DNA from: Medicago truncatula
Taxonomy: Eukaryota; Streptophyta; Magnoliopsida; Fabales; Fabaceae
DNA: 64,000 nt
Reading direction: 5' to 3'
Assembly (NCBI RefSeq): GCF_003473485.1
Contig: NC_053047.1
Span: 42,146,972 to 42,210,971, forward strand
The position numbers and the translations under genes were made by a program. Shown piece by piece: positions 27,621 through 37,717 of the stretch. Within the stretch, counting starts at the first letter, position 1, and each line of letters opens with the position of its first letter. The notes under the pieces are model-generated. The model saw nothing but the letters and a program-made list of their open reading frames with translations. It did no database searches and had not been told where the DNA came from.

Positions 27621-30489
27621 ATGGAAACGACAAGTTTGATTCCTCATGTTGGTGAAAACTACACCCTCAAGCTGAAAAACACCATGCAAGAAATTCTATC
27701 AAAACTTCCCAAAGAATCCCCTGAATTTTCTCATTCCATTGATGCATTACATGAACTGATGCAAACCAAAGTTGACCCACCTTTTGATGTGATATGGGTC
27801 TATTCTGCAATCAAATTTGGTTGCAGAAAATCTCTTAAAGGTGATAACTTGGAACAAATTTCAGCTGCAAAAGCACTTTTTCAGCTGATTTCTGCTTGTT
27901 CAGCTTCTGTTGGTGGTTCAAAGAGTATTGCTTTACTTGCTCCTGTTGTTTTTATGATACATAGTGTTGTTAAGGAACTTTTTGAATTGAAAAGGGAAAA
28001 GAAAGCAATGAAGGAAGTGAAATCTTTGGTTGATATGATTCTTGGGTTTATGAGTATTTGTTGTAGTAAAATTTCTGAAGAGGAAGATTTGGATTTGGTT
28101 TTGTCTTTGAATGATTTGGCTCGTCTTTGGGTCGATGATGATGATGATGATGCAAATGATGGGTTTGAAACGTTGTTGCCTCTTGTGAGTAGTGATGTTT
28201 GTGGTTGGATTTGTGGTGGAAAGTTTCATGTTGGTTATTTGGCTGGTGCTGTTATGATGGAAGTGTTTTTGCTTAAATTGTGTCTGTTTTTTGATATGGG
28301 AATGGAAAAGGGTGAATTGGAAATGTATCTTAAGAGTTGGAGTGTTGGCTCAATTTCTAGCTTTCAGAATGTGTACTTTTTGGGTGAGGTTTATTTTGTT
28401 TTTGGTTTAAATTTAAATTTGTAGTCCATGTTTTATTTTTTACCTTAAAACCTATGAAACATTGGTACTAACACATTGACATGTTGACACTGATAATACT
28501 TCGAGAAAATGAAATAGTTGAATGTAACTATATATTTGTCTGTGTCGTGTCGGTGATGTACATTATCGACACGTATTGGACAATAGGCATACATTCAATG
28601 TGAAGTGTCGGTGTTGCATAGCTTAAAACTTTCATCGGATGATGGATAAATTTCATTCAATGTCCTTTTTGGGTGAGGTTTTATTGTTTTTTTGTTTTGT
28701 TTTGAATATCAATTTCCTACTACATATTTTAGCTTAAAACTACAGAACACTGATATAGACACCTACACCACACATATTAAGACCGATACTAATTTGAGAT
28801 AATGTATCGATCCATGACGTGTACCAGATATGCCTTTAGTGTGAATTGTCGGCATTACATAGCTTAACTTTTTATCTGGATGAGGGATGAATTCGGTGTA
28901 TGTTTGGATTGACGGCTATGAAGCACGGACACCGGACACGACACGGACAATGACACGCCGACACAACTAATAATTTGAAAAAATCACATAATTCAGTGTA
29001 ATTACAAGTGTCGGTGTCGGACACGACACGTGTCTGACACCGGGACACACCTAATCCGAGGAGTGTCCGTGCTTCATAGATTGACGGTGAGTTTGTTAAA
29101 ATTACGGTGATGTTTTGTGATGCTCCAAAGTATAGCTTTTAGCAAAATCACGATGACTCACGGTGATTCTGCCAATTTCACCGCCAATTCGAACAGACCA
29201 AATTAAACATACTTATATTTAGTTTAGCTTGTTTCAATTGTGTTTCTCATCTGTGTTGTTCTTTGTTTAATGTTTAACGTGGATTTATCTTTTGTACAAT
29301 CAGAGGTTCTTATGAGGACAACATTAGAGACATCTTTGCCTCTGAACTCAATACTGGTTAGTATTTCATCCTTGTTTTTTATTCCATATCTGCATTTTAA
29401 TCACACCATACATTTTCCTTGTGTATTGCAATAATGTCCAACACCATTATTTTTATGGATATTGATTATCACTTGTACTATTAGTTTTTTCTATAGACTT
29501 TTAGTACAACGTTCAAGTATTTATCTCAATTCATTATGCAAGCCATTAAAGCTGCTAACATTTGGATATGTCTTTGCAGAAAGCTAAAGATGAATTTCTG
29601 TTAAAGAAAGTTTTGCTTGATGCTGTACTATTGGTGGAGTATTCTTTTATCTATGAAAATGCCAAGAACATAAAAAGCCTTGCCTTGACCAGATTGATTC
29701 TTACACATGTGGCTGTAGAGTATCTTAGGTATGAAGAATTAGTTATTGTATGGTGTATTTTATTTATACATACATATAGCTCTTTATTTAACATTTGAAG
29801 CATAATTTCTGTTAATGGTTTGATGTAGGGAATTTGATCAGAATAGAATCATCTCTTATAGTAAGGCATTTTCTACTTCCAATTTACCTTCACAAATAAT
29901 TAAACTGGTTTCAAACCAGAATGGTATCGAGGAAAATTCCGGCAAGACATTTGGATCCTCACCGAGAGCACTTATAAGTAAATTGATTTTGTTCTTCTAA
30001 TATCTATGGTTTCAGAAATGGTACCTAATGAAGTACGGCTAACATATTTCATAATTCATTCTAGATTGGTTGCTGCGCCTTGAGAATTTAGGAATTAGAG
30101 TTTTTGAAGACGATACTTTGAAAAGTCATGCTAAGTTATGTCCTGACATTTCCCAAATGGAGCAATCCGCTGCTGGTACCTTAGACGACAAGGTAACAGA
30201 TGAAGGCCTTTTTTTTGTTGACAATGTTGGAGAAGAGGAAAATGCAGGTGAGGAGGATAACCAAAGTAAATTGATTAGTGACGCGTTTGTAGCAGCTGCG
30301 CAAACTATGAAGTCAAGTGACAATGAAAGTCGAAAACGAAAAGGGAAAAGCAGTGGAAAGAAGGTTAAATTTGTCAAGTATGACCTTAATCAAAAGTCTG
30401 TTCCGGTCAAAGGTGGGACTTCAGCTTCAAATGACAGTTCAAGTGATGAGAGTGAAGTGGAGGATCCAAATTCAGATTCAGATGCCTAA
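27621..30489 (+). CDS. Conserved plant protein of unknown function, copy A
   Basis: Five exons: 27621-28383, 29304-29356, 29580-29728, 29829-29977, 30065-30489; 1539 nt, 512 residues, all phases match. I do not recognise the family. The first 350 residues look largely helical (long Leu/Ile-rich stretches such as SIALLAPVVFMIHSVVKELFELK) with a short Asp run near residue 173. The last 100 residues are charged: ESRKRKGKSSGKKVKF is a likely nuclear localisation signal, followed by a Ser/Asp/Glu-rich acidic end. The METT start is chosen over an upstream in-frame ATG at 27525 because copy B has that upstream part out of frame. Intron 1 (920 bp) is packed with GACACGG-type MITEs. The partner copy (55626-58064) is frameshifted. 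Confidence 0.75.
28455..28865. mobile_element. Decayed MITE copies in intron 1 of the unknown gene
   Basis: Two old copies (about 28455-28640 and 28735-28865) of the family whose fresh member sits at 28916. They share CTATGAA.CA at one side, GATAATA.TTTGAGA.AATG in the middle and GTGTCGG.GTTGCATAGCT at the other. Both are also present in shortened form in copy B (56450-56560, 56665-56775). Confidence 0.5.
28916..29079. mobile_element. hAT-like MITE inserted in copy A only
   Basis: 164 bp, ends CTATGAAGCACGGACAC and its exact inverse GTGTCCGTGCTTCATAG. An 8-bp target-site duplication, ATTGACGG, lies at 28908-28915 and 29080-29087. Copy B has the uninterrupted site (GGATTGACGGTGAATCC near 56818-56834). 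The 8-bp duplication fits the hAT superfamily. Related decayed copies lie in the same intron, in carrier intron 1 and near 44.9-45.45 kb. Confidence 0.9.
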
Positions 30490-31252
30490 GCTTTAAGTTA
30501 CAAACTGATATTCAGATTCACAATCATGTTTTGCTATTACATGATGGGAGGTCTTAGGGGCAGTGAGAAGTTACATGTGGCCTCATATTTAAGTTTTGTC
30601 ATGATTATATTTCCTGAGCTTGATGATTTAATGCAAGGCATGCTGTAACAAGTTTTGGCACAGTTACATTTCATTTAACATTAGAACTATCTTGTTGAGT
30701 TAGTATTTTCCTAGTAATTCGTTTTTAGATTTTTTTTTTTTTTTTTTTTCTTCGACCGAGTTTGACTCCACTCCTTATCCCTTAGCTCAAGATGAAGACC
30801 TCAAATGCAATTTTGTTATCTTTTTCCAAAAAAATTATTAAGTATTTTTAAGAATAAACAATCAATTTAGTTGTCAAACTTTTTCTTTTGCCAAAAGTTA
30901 ATTCTCAAATTATCACCAATGCTTCAATTTATTTCATTAAACCAGTGCGCACTAGTTAACATTTCTCATATATTATGTTTTTATTAACCGAGTTAAATTC
31001 ACGAGAATGCTTCACCCTAAATTTATATGAGAAATGTTAACGAGTGTTCGTGACACTTTTTAAAGGTTTTAAATGATAAATTTTTATGAAAATTTATGTA
31101 TGTAATATATTGAAAATTAAAATATTTTACTTTATTAAAGACTAATTTCTTAGCGTGAAATTCTTAATTAATTATTATCACATAAGTACTTTTTAACGAG
31201 ACTCAATTTTTTCTCTAATAAAATAGTAAAAAGTTACATGTTTTTTTTTTTT
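30490..31252. other. Intergenic between unknown gene and carrier, copy A
   Basis: 3' flank with a long T run (30729-30749). A pair of inverted segments (GCACTAGTTAACATTTCTCATA near 30949; TATGAGAAATGTTAACGAGTG near 31025) looks like MITE debris. From about 30880 to 31420 it differs from copy B, which has other sequence there. Confidence 0.45.
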
Positions 31253-31364
31253 GTCAGGAACTCACATTTTTAATGTGAAGAAGTTGGGTGTCCGGGATTC
31301 AAACCCCGACCCCTACATATAATATGCATTTGTCCTTGTCAATCGAGGTAAACTCACGGGGACC
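31253..31364 (-). mobile_element. tRNA-derived SINE, copy 3
   Basis: Third family member, inverted. On the minus strand it starts GGTCCCCGTGAGTTTACCTC (31364 downward), has a B-box-like GGTTTGAATCCCGG near 31291-31304, and ends in an A tail (T12 at 31241-31252 on the plus strand). A perfect 12-bp target-site duplication, AAAAGTTACATG, lies at 31229-31240 and 31365-31376. Not found in copy B, but B is rearranged here, so insertion timing cannot be read cleanly. Confidence 0.85.
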
Positions 31365-31376
31365 AAAAGTTACATG

Positions 31377-31768
31377 TTATATTTATATGGTTTGGAGTGT
31401 GATAGTTTATAGATTAAATTGATAGTTAATTCTATTTTAATTTTTATAAAATTGACTTTAAGATCTGACAATAGTTAAGACCTAAGACATGAAGTGAATG
31501 GTGTGCTACAGACAGTAAAGTACAATAGACTTAGTCTGAGATGTTTTCTTCTGGTTGGTTGAATATTCAAACCACATACACACTCATTTAAAAATAAAAA
31601 TATTAAATAAATAAAAAAAATGACGCACGCAACGTAGTAACACACATCTACACCTACCTAAGCTAAGAATCAATTGAATTGAATTATTTGAATCACTATT
31701 CTTTCCGTATTCTTGTTTTGAAGGACTTGTTTTTGGACTTTGAATAGTCCAAATCCAAATTCTCTCTA
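31377..31768 (+). promoter_or_regulatory. Promoter region of carrier gene A
   Basis: The last 270 bases (from about 31500) are nearly identical to copy B (58615-58883), including ACGCACGCAACGTAGTAACA and the leader ending TTCTCTCTA before the ATG. No clear TATA box. Confidence 0.4.
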
Positions 31769-34010
31769 ATGGCAGCATCATCAGAATCCATACTCGATCA
31801 CATCCCTCTCTTTGCCAAAGAACTTCTAGCCGGTGGTCTTGCTGGTGGCTTTGCTAAAACTGTTGTTGCTCCTCTTGAACGTCTCAAAATTCTTTTTCAG
31901 GTACTTTCTTTAATTCTCCTTTTTATGTCAAGTACAAGTACTCACTCACACATAATGAGAAAATCACACAATTCTTTAATCACAAATGTCCGTGCTACAT
32001 ACCTTACTTCTTTGCTTTTTTGTTTTCGAAATGCTTTTGTGTGATTTCATTTAATGTTTGATTAATCTTGAATCCTAGACACTTAATGAAATAATTTAGA
32101 GAATCACAAAATCCGAGTTTTGCATTCCCTAAGTCCTAACCATTACTTTTACATAAAAGGGGAACTTAACTTTAACTGCTTAAACTAACTCACCTGAATC
32201 AGTAAGTTAGTTACAGTTACAGACATAAGGTGTGATCTTGGATACTATGAAGCACCACCCACACCAAACATGGGCACCAAAGTTGACACAAGTAATAGTT
32301 TGAAAAAATGAATTAATTGAAAACTATGAAGCATGGACACCAAACATGAAATTGATACCTCTGACACCGATAATAATTTGAGAAAATGAATTAATTGGAT
32401 GTAATCACATATGTTATGTCGTGTCGTTGTCCAACATCAGGATATCAGACACGTCTTCCTCAAGAACTGTCGGTGCTACATGTAATGTAATACTTTTGAT
32501 TATACATCTCAATTTTATTCTTTCCCTTATAATTATCATTCTCAACTTTTCACTTCTAGCAGTATGGATGTTTTCCCTCTTTTTTCTTATGCTTTTTCTG
32601 TTATGCATAGTTGCATACACTAGTAAAGTAAAGATATTGTGTAAGATTGCGCGAGTGTGGGGAGATAATGGTTGGAAACAGAGACATGGAATTTCACTGC
32701 GTGCAATTAGTGAATGGCTTTTCTTAAACTAAGCGACCAATTGACCATAGATTGATTAATCACAATCATATTTTGCAGACCCGAAGAACTGAGTTTCGTA
32801 GCGCAGGACTGTCTGGATCAGTTAGGAGAATTGCCAAAACCGAAGGCCTTTTGGGGTTCTACAGGTATATATAGAAATCATAGGTAGGTGATTTATCTTT
32901 AATCAATTAATCAGAATCACCAATGTGAAGTTATTTGCAGGGGAAATGGAGCAAGTGTGGCAAGGATTATTCCTTATGCAGGTCTTCATTTTATGTCCTA
33001 TGAGGAATACCGAAGATTGATCATGCAAGCCTTTCCTAATGTTTGGAAAGGTCCTACCCTTGACCTAATGGCAGGGTCACTCTCTGGAGGGACGGCTGTG
33101 CTTTTTACTTATCCACTTGACTTAATTCGGACTAAGTTAGCTTATCAGGTAAATTATATTTCTGCTCAGAAATCAAATCAGTTTTCATCCATGACTTTGG
33201 TTGTATTTTGTGATCTGCAGATTGTTAGTCCAACCAAGTTGAATGTTTCCGGGATGGTAAATAATGAACAAGTTTATCGAGGGATCCGTGACTGTCTTTC
33301 AAAAACCTATAAAGAGGGTGGCATTAGAGGTCTCTATAGGGGAGTAGGTATGCATTTAAATCTGCTTGTGTTTGGAACTATTAATTCAGCAGCAGTATTG
33401 TATTTCACTGCTGTGTTGTTATTGTAGAACTCTTATGTTAATCATGGCCACAGCTCCGACACTCTTTGGAATATTCCCATACGCGGGTTTGAAATTCTAC
33501 TTCTATGAGGAAATGAAGCGCCGCGTCCCTGAGGATTACAAGAAAAGCATCATGGCGAAACTGACATGTGGATCCGTGGCCGGTTTATTGGGTCAGACAT
33601 TCACATATCCTCTTGAAGTTGTCAGGAGGCAAATGCAGGTAACGTGCTTTATTTGGTCGGCTGGAAATTATAGATGGATATTGAGTAACATGATACAAAG
33701 TTAACCTGTCTAGGTTCAAAACCTTGCGGCATCTGAAGAAGCCGAATTGAAAGGCACTATGAGATCCATGGTTTTGATTGCTCAAAAGCAAGGCTGGAAG
33801 ACCCTGTTTTCAGGGCTGAGTATCAATTACATAAAGGTCGGAAAATCATAGAACATTAAAGTAATTAACACTCTAGAACCGTTCTGTATAACTAAGCATT
33901 TTTGTTTGTTTGTTGCAATTCAGGTTGTTCCATCTGCGGCCATTGGCTTCACAGTTTATGATACTATGAAATCATACTTGAGAGTACCATCAAGAGATGA
34001 AGTGGACTAA
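31769..34010 (+). CDS. Mitochondrial carrier protein, CoA-transporter (CoAc1-like) type, copy A
   Basis: Inner mitochondrial membrane carrier; plant relatives (CoAc1/CoAc2) import coenzyme A. Seven exons: 31769-31900, 32779-32864, 32941-33148, 33221-33347, 33454-33638, 33714-33836, 33924-34010; 948 nt, 315 residues, all phases match. Three carrier repeats are visible, each with its Px[DE]xx[KR] signature: [22 protein letters not shown] and [11 protein letters not shown]; also [51 protein letters not shown] and the end YDTMKSYL. Length is standard for the family. Intron 1 (878 bp) carries GACAC-type MITE remnants. The same gene in copy B lacks exons 2-3. Substrate is assigned by family resemblance only. 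Confidence 0.9.
32230..32490. mobile_element. MITE remnants in carrier intron 1, copy A
   Basis: Two nested copies of the CTATGAAGCA..GGACACC family: ACTATGAAGCACCACC near 32243 and ACTATGAAGCATGGACACC near 32324, ending TGTCGGTGCTACATG near 32480. Copy B retains the left parts (59405-59640) and is cut inside the right part. Confidence 0.55.
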
Positions 34011-34468
34011 CAAAAGAATCAGTCAACCATCCTCACATTAGGAATAAGCTCCTAACTCCTCCAGGCTTCAAAACTGGCTTCTTCTTCTCATTATATTCAC
34101 ATTGTTTTCACACATTACTTTAGCTGCACATTGCATTCTTTCGGATTGTAAATAGAGATTAGAGGTTGTTACACACTATACCAACAAACAATACCCTGAT
34201 TCAGATCTCATTGAAGTAGGAAATAGTTTCTTTGTGGTTTAGACAGGACAAACTGTTTATGTACAATTAACAAATAAATTAATTGCACTTTTTGAATGTG
34301 CAAGTAGAGATAATGATATAGAAATGTTGACACAGTCACATCCTTTCACTGTATTCAGTTTATCTATGCAGCCACTGAAATTCTATTGCCTTCCAATTAT
34401 CATTAGTTATTTTAGACAAGCAATGCTGAATAATATATATCCGAGACCGATTCAGCATTGCAACATGC
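34011..34468 (+). other. 3' UTR and flank of carrier A
   Basis: Nearly identical in copy B (60542-61010). A second copy of the first 400 bases is at about 47396-47806 and a more diverged one at about 47991-48430. Copy B carries a small extra AGTTCTGAATTC-type insert near 60946. Confidence 0.7.
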
Positions 34469-36298
34469 TCATATTTGTGTGGAAAAGAGGAAAGGAAAAT
34501 TATTTACCAACACTTCACCCACCCACACATCCGACCAAAACCAAGTATTCTCCCCATTACCAACACCACAATGAACATTATCCATAAACCACTCCTCCCT
34601 ACTCAACACCTCTACATCACGCCACCACAAAGATGAGTTGCGCCCCCCACACCGCAACCGCCCCTCTGACAAGGCATACCGCGCTGACAGCACCCTAAAC
34701 CACATACTCTCCCTCTCCACCAACATCCGCCAACACCACTTCCTTAACAACGCACTATTAAACTCCCTAATTCTCCTTACCCCCAAACCACTAACCTCCT
34801 TAACCAGACGACCGCTGAAGGATAAATGTTTGGAGTTCCAGCTAGATAGTCTAGATTTAATTCGATAAAGTAATGGTTCCCAAAAAGCCAACCGCCTCGC
34901 ATTACCACCAATGGGAAGCCCCAGATACACAAAAGAGATGGAACCAACCTTACAATTCAACACCATAGCTGCTTCCGCTAACCAGGAGGCTGACACGTTA
35001 ACCCCAACCAACTAGCTCTTAGAAAAATTCACCTTCAGCCCAGATAGAGCTTCAAAGAGAATGAGAACCGCCTGCATAGCTCGAATATTGCCCCAAGACT
35101 TCTCACCCAAAATAAGAGTATCGTCCGCGAATTGAAGATGAGACACAACAACAGGGGCGCTACTACCCACCTTATAACCAACAAATAAACTATTGTCTGA
35201 CATAGAATTCATCAACACATTGAAACCTTCTGCAGCCAAAAGAAATAGGAAAGGAGAAAGAGGGTCACCTTGCCTCAATCCCCTCCACAAAGAGAATTCA
35301 TCCGTTGGAGAGCCATTTACCAAAACATAAGCGGTAGCCGTCTCAATGCATTCTTTTATCCATTTGCTCCAAAGAGCCGGAAACCCCATTTTCAGCATCA
35401 CATTTTGTAAAAAAACCCTAGTCAATAGAGTCATATGCCTTTTCGAAGTCCACCTTAAACAGTAAAAGATCCTTCTTGAGTCTATGAGCTTCATCAACTA
35501 TCTCATTAGCCACCAGAATCCCATCAAGAAATAACTTAAGGAATCACTGACCGAAGTCTATTAGCTAACACCTTAGCCAAAATTTTATACAAGCTTCCCA
35601 CCAAAGAAATGGGGCGGAAATCATTCAAACGTTGAGGACTGTCAACCTTCGGAATGAGAGCAATAAAGGTACTATTTATCTCCTTAGCCAATTTCTCATT
35701 CCTATGAAATTCTTGCAAAAAAACGCATCACATTGTCTTTCAGAAGGTCCCAATTTTTTTTAATGAAACTAAACGATATACCGCCAGGACCCGGACACAT
35801 AAAATTGTCACAATCCTACACTACTGCCTTCACTTCATCAAATGAAAAAAGCTTAATCAAACCAGCCCCCTCTCCACAAGACAAAGTGCGAAAGTGCACG
35901 TTATCCATAGAGGGGTGAACAACACCACTAGGACGAAAATGGGTAGAGAAATGGGAAAACACTACACTCGAACATTATTGACACCTTCAACCAACACCCC
36001 ATTCACCAAAAAGAAAGGAATAGTATTTCGACTGGACATAACGCAATGAAAAAACTTGGAATTTGCATCCCTTTCACGCAACCATTGCATCCTCGATTGT
36101 TGCCAACAAATACTAGAATTCAAGCGCGATAATGAAAACAACTCCTCAGAAAAACCATGAAGGTCCTCGACCTCCTCCTCCAGTAAATCAACTGATTCAC
36201 CTTTTAAATCAATAGCTGAAATTTTATCTTTCAAAGACAAAATTTTTGCAGGTAAATTTTGTGATGAGTCTGACAAATATACATCAGGGCCGAACATT
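34469..36298 (-). mobile_element. LINE (non-LTR) reverse transcriptase fragment, copy A, inactive
   Basis: On the minus strand the frames read, in order, the linker before RT (SRMQWLRERDANSKFFH), the RT start (FIALIPKVDSPQRLNDFRPISLVGSLYKILAKVLANRL), LRQGDPLSPFLFLLAAEG, the catalytic HLQFADDTLI, and the downstream FVYLGLPIGGNARR and SLWWRDVEVLS segments. This is a plant L1-type LINE ORF2. It is broken by several frameshifts and stops, including TAG at 35012-35014 where copy B reads CAG. Both ends are missing (no endonuclease, no 3' UTR or poly-A). The A/B duplication ends inside it at 36036. Confidence 0.85.
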
Positions 36299-36299
36299 T

Positions 36300-37062
36300 T
36301 TCATGCATCTGTTAACAGCAGCAGTTCCCCTATTTGGTCTTCCATCATCCGTGCTAAAGAGATTCTAAAAAATGGCTATTCTTGGCGCGTAGGGTCTGGC
36401 TCTTCTTCTTTCTGGTTCAGCCTTTGGAGTGATTTTGGCATTCTTGGATCTCAAATCCCCATCATAGACATCCATGATCTTCATCTCATTGTTAAAGACG
36501 TTCTCACCTTAAGTGGTAATAGAGCTCAATTGATGTATACCACTCTCCCTCAAGCTGTGTCCGATTTCTTCAACAATGCCACAATTATGTTTAATGACGC
36601 AATAGAGGATGCTTTTGTTTGGCCTCTCAACAAGAATGGAGTCTATACCACCAAAAGTGGTTACAAATGGCTTCTCTCTCTTCCTGGTTCGAACAATAAT
36701 ACCAACTTGAATTCTTCTTGGTCCTGGATTTGGAGACTTAAAATTCCTGAAAAATTCAAGTTTTTCATCTGGCTTGCCTGTCACAACTCTATCCCCACCT
36801 TATCTTTGCTTAACCATTGTAATATTGCTCCTTTAGCAACCTGCTCTCGTTGTGGGCTGCATAATGAGACATTTTTTCATTGCGTTCGTGATTGCAAATT
36901 TTCTAGAAATATTTGGCAGCATATGGGTTTTATTGATCATGCTTTCTTTGACGAAGATTGTGTTGCTAATTGGCTTAGGGAGGGAACATCTCAGGTACTC
37001 ACACCATTATTTTTTCAGCATGTTTGTGGTGGGTTTGGAGATGCCGCAATTCTATGTGTCTG
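36300..37062 (+). mobile_element. Second LINE fragment, C-terminal zinc-binding (zf-RVT) part, opposite strand
   Basis: Plus-strand frames read WSSIIRAKEILKNGYSWRVGSG, FVWPLNKNGVYTTKSGYKWLL, WSWIWRLKIPEKFKFFIWLACHNSIPT and CSRCGLHNETFFHCVRDC, the zf-RVT region that follows RT in plant LINEs. It abuts the minus-strand LINE head to head at about 36299. The first part is shifted in frame relative to the main open frame (36530-37063). No RT or poly-A tail. Confidence 0.8.
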
Positions 37063-37717
37063 AGCAATGAGCATATGTCGTTAACGCGGTTGTCAGCAAA
37101 TATTATGAGCTTAGTTGAGGACATTAACCTCGCCTTTTCATCTCCAATTCTGGTCTAACTTAAAACATATTTAATAAAACATGTGTAACAATTATGAATA
37201 AATAGCGAAGCAAACAAAGCATTGAACATAATTATGATCGGATCTATGGCATGTTTGATTTATCAAGGATATTAACAATTAGATCCGCTATGTTTTTTTT
37301 TTTATTACACTAATGCTTATACTTTTTGTTTTAGTGTTGCATAATATAATATGTATAATTATTTTTATAAAATTTAGATTTTAATTAAAAATATAAGTAT
37401 AGATGCCTAAAAAGTTATACTTATATATATTTTTCACCTTTATATTGTAACAAACTATGCATATCTTTTTCTTATTAAAAAAATCCAAACATATATTTTT
37501 CAATGACATCAACAATGTAACAAATATAATATTTAAATTAAATTTATTCTTATGTGTTATTTGTGAGGAAATTTTTAAAAAGAAAAAAGCGGAACGGTTG
37601 TTGGGTCGGTCGGTTTCTTGTTCTTTTTTTAATAACCCTTCTTATCTCGTATCTAGCGCTGAGTTTTTGTTTTACAACAACAACAGACGCATCGCATCGG
37701 ATCGGATCTGAATCTCC
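37063..37717. other. Upstream region of the PAH/F-box gene
   Basis: AT-rich. The last 100 bases (GTTGGGTCGGTCGGTTTC..., GCATCGCATCGGATCGGATC) are more GC-rich and probably leader. No other gene seen. Confidence 0.4.

Larger units (their letters stand above)
22235..36036. repeat. Segmental duplication, copy A
   Basis: Homologous in order and sequence to 50462-62576. The left edge is near ATCATGTTCAAGTATTTAAC (22243 vs 50463). The right edge is inside a LINE at AATAGTATTTCGACTG (36036 vs about 62574), after which the copies diverge completely. It contains a saposin-like gene, an unknown gene, a carrier gene and a LINE. Both copies have private insertions and deletions, but long stretches (carrier exon 1, carrier 3' flank, LINE) differ by only scattered bases. 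The offset between copies is about 28.2 kb at the left edge, direct orientation. Confidence 0.9.

Noticed and set aside
27933-28229. Minus-strand frame inside exon 1 of the unknown gene (also 55886-56155)
   Set aside because: A shadow of the real exon; His/Asn-rich translation opposite the coding strand.
31769-32044. 91-codon frame as a full gene
   Set aside because: Only the first 44 codons are exon 1 of the carrier; the rest reads into intron 1.
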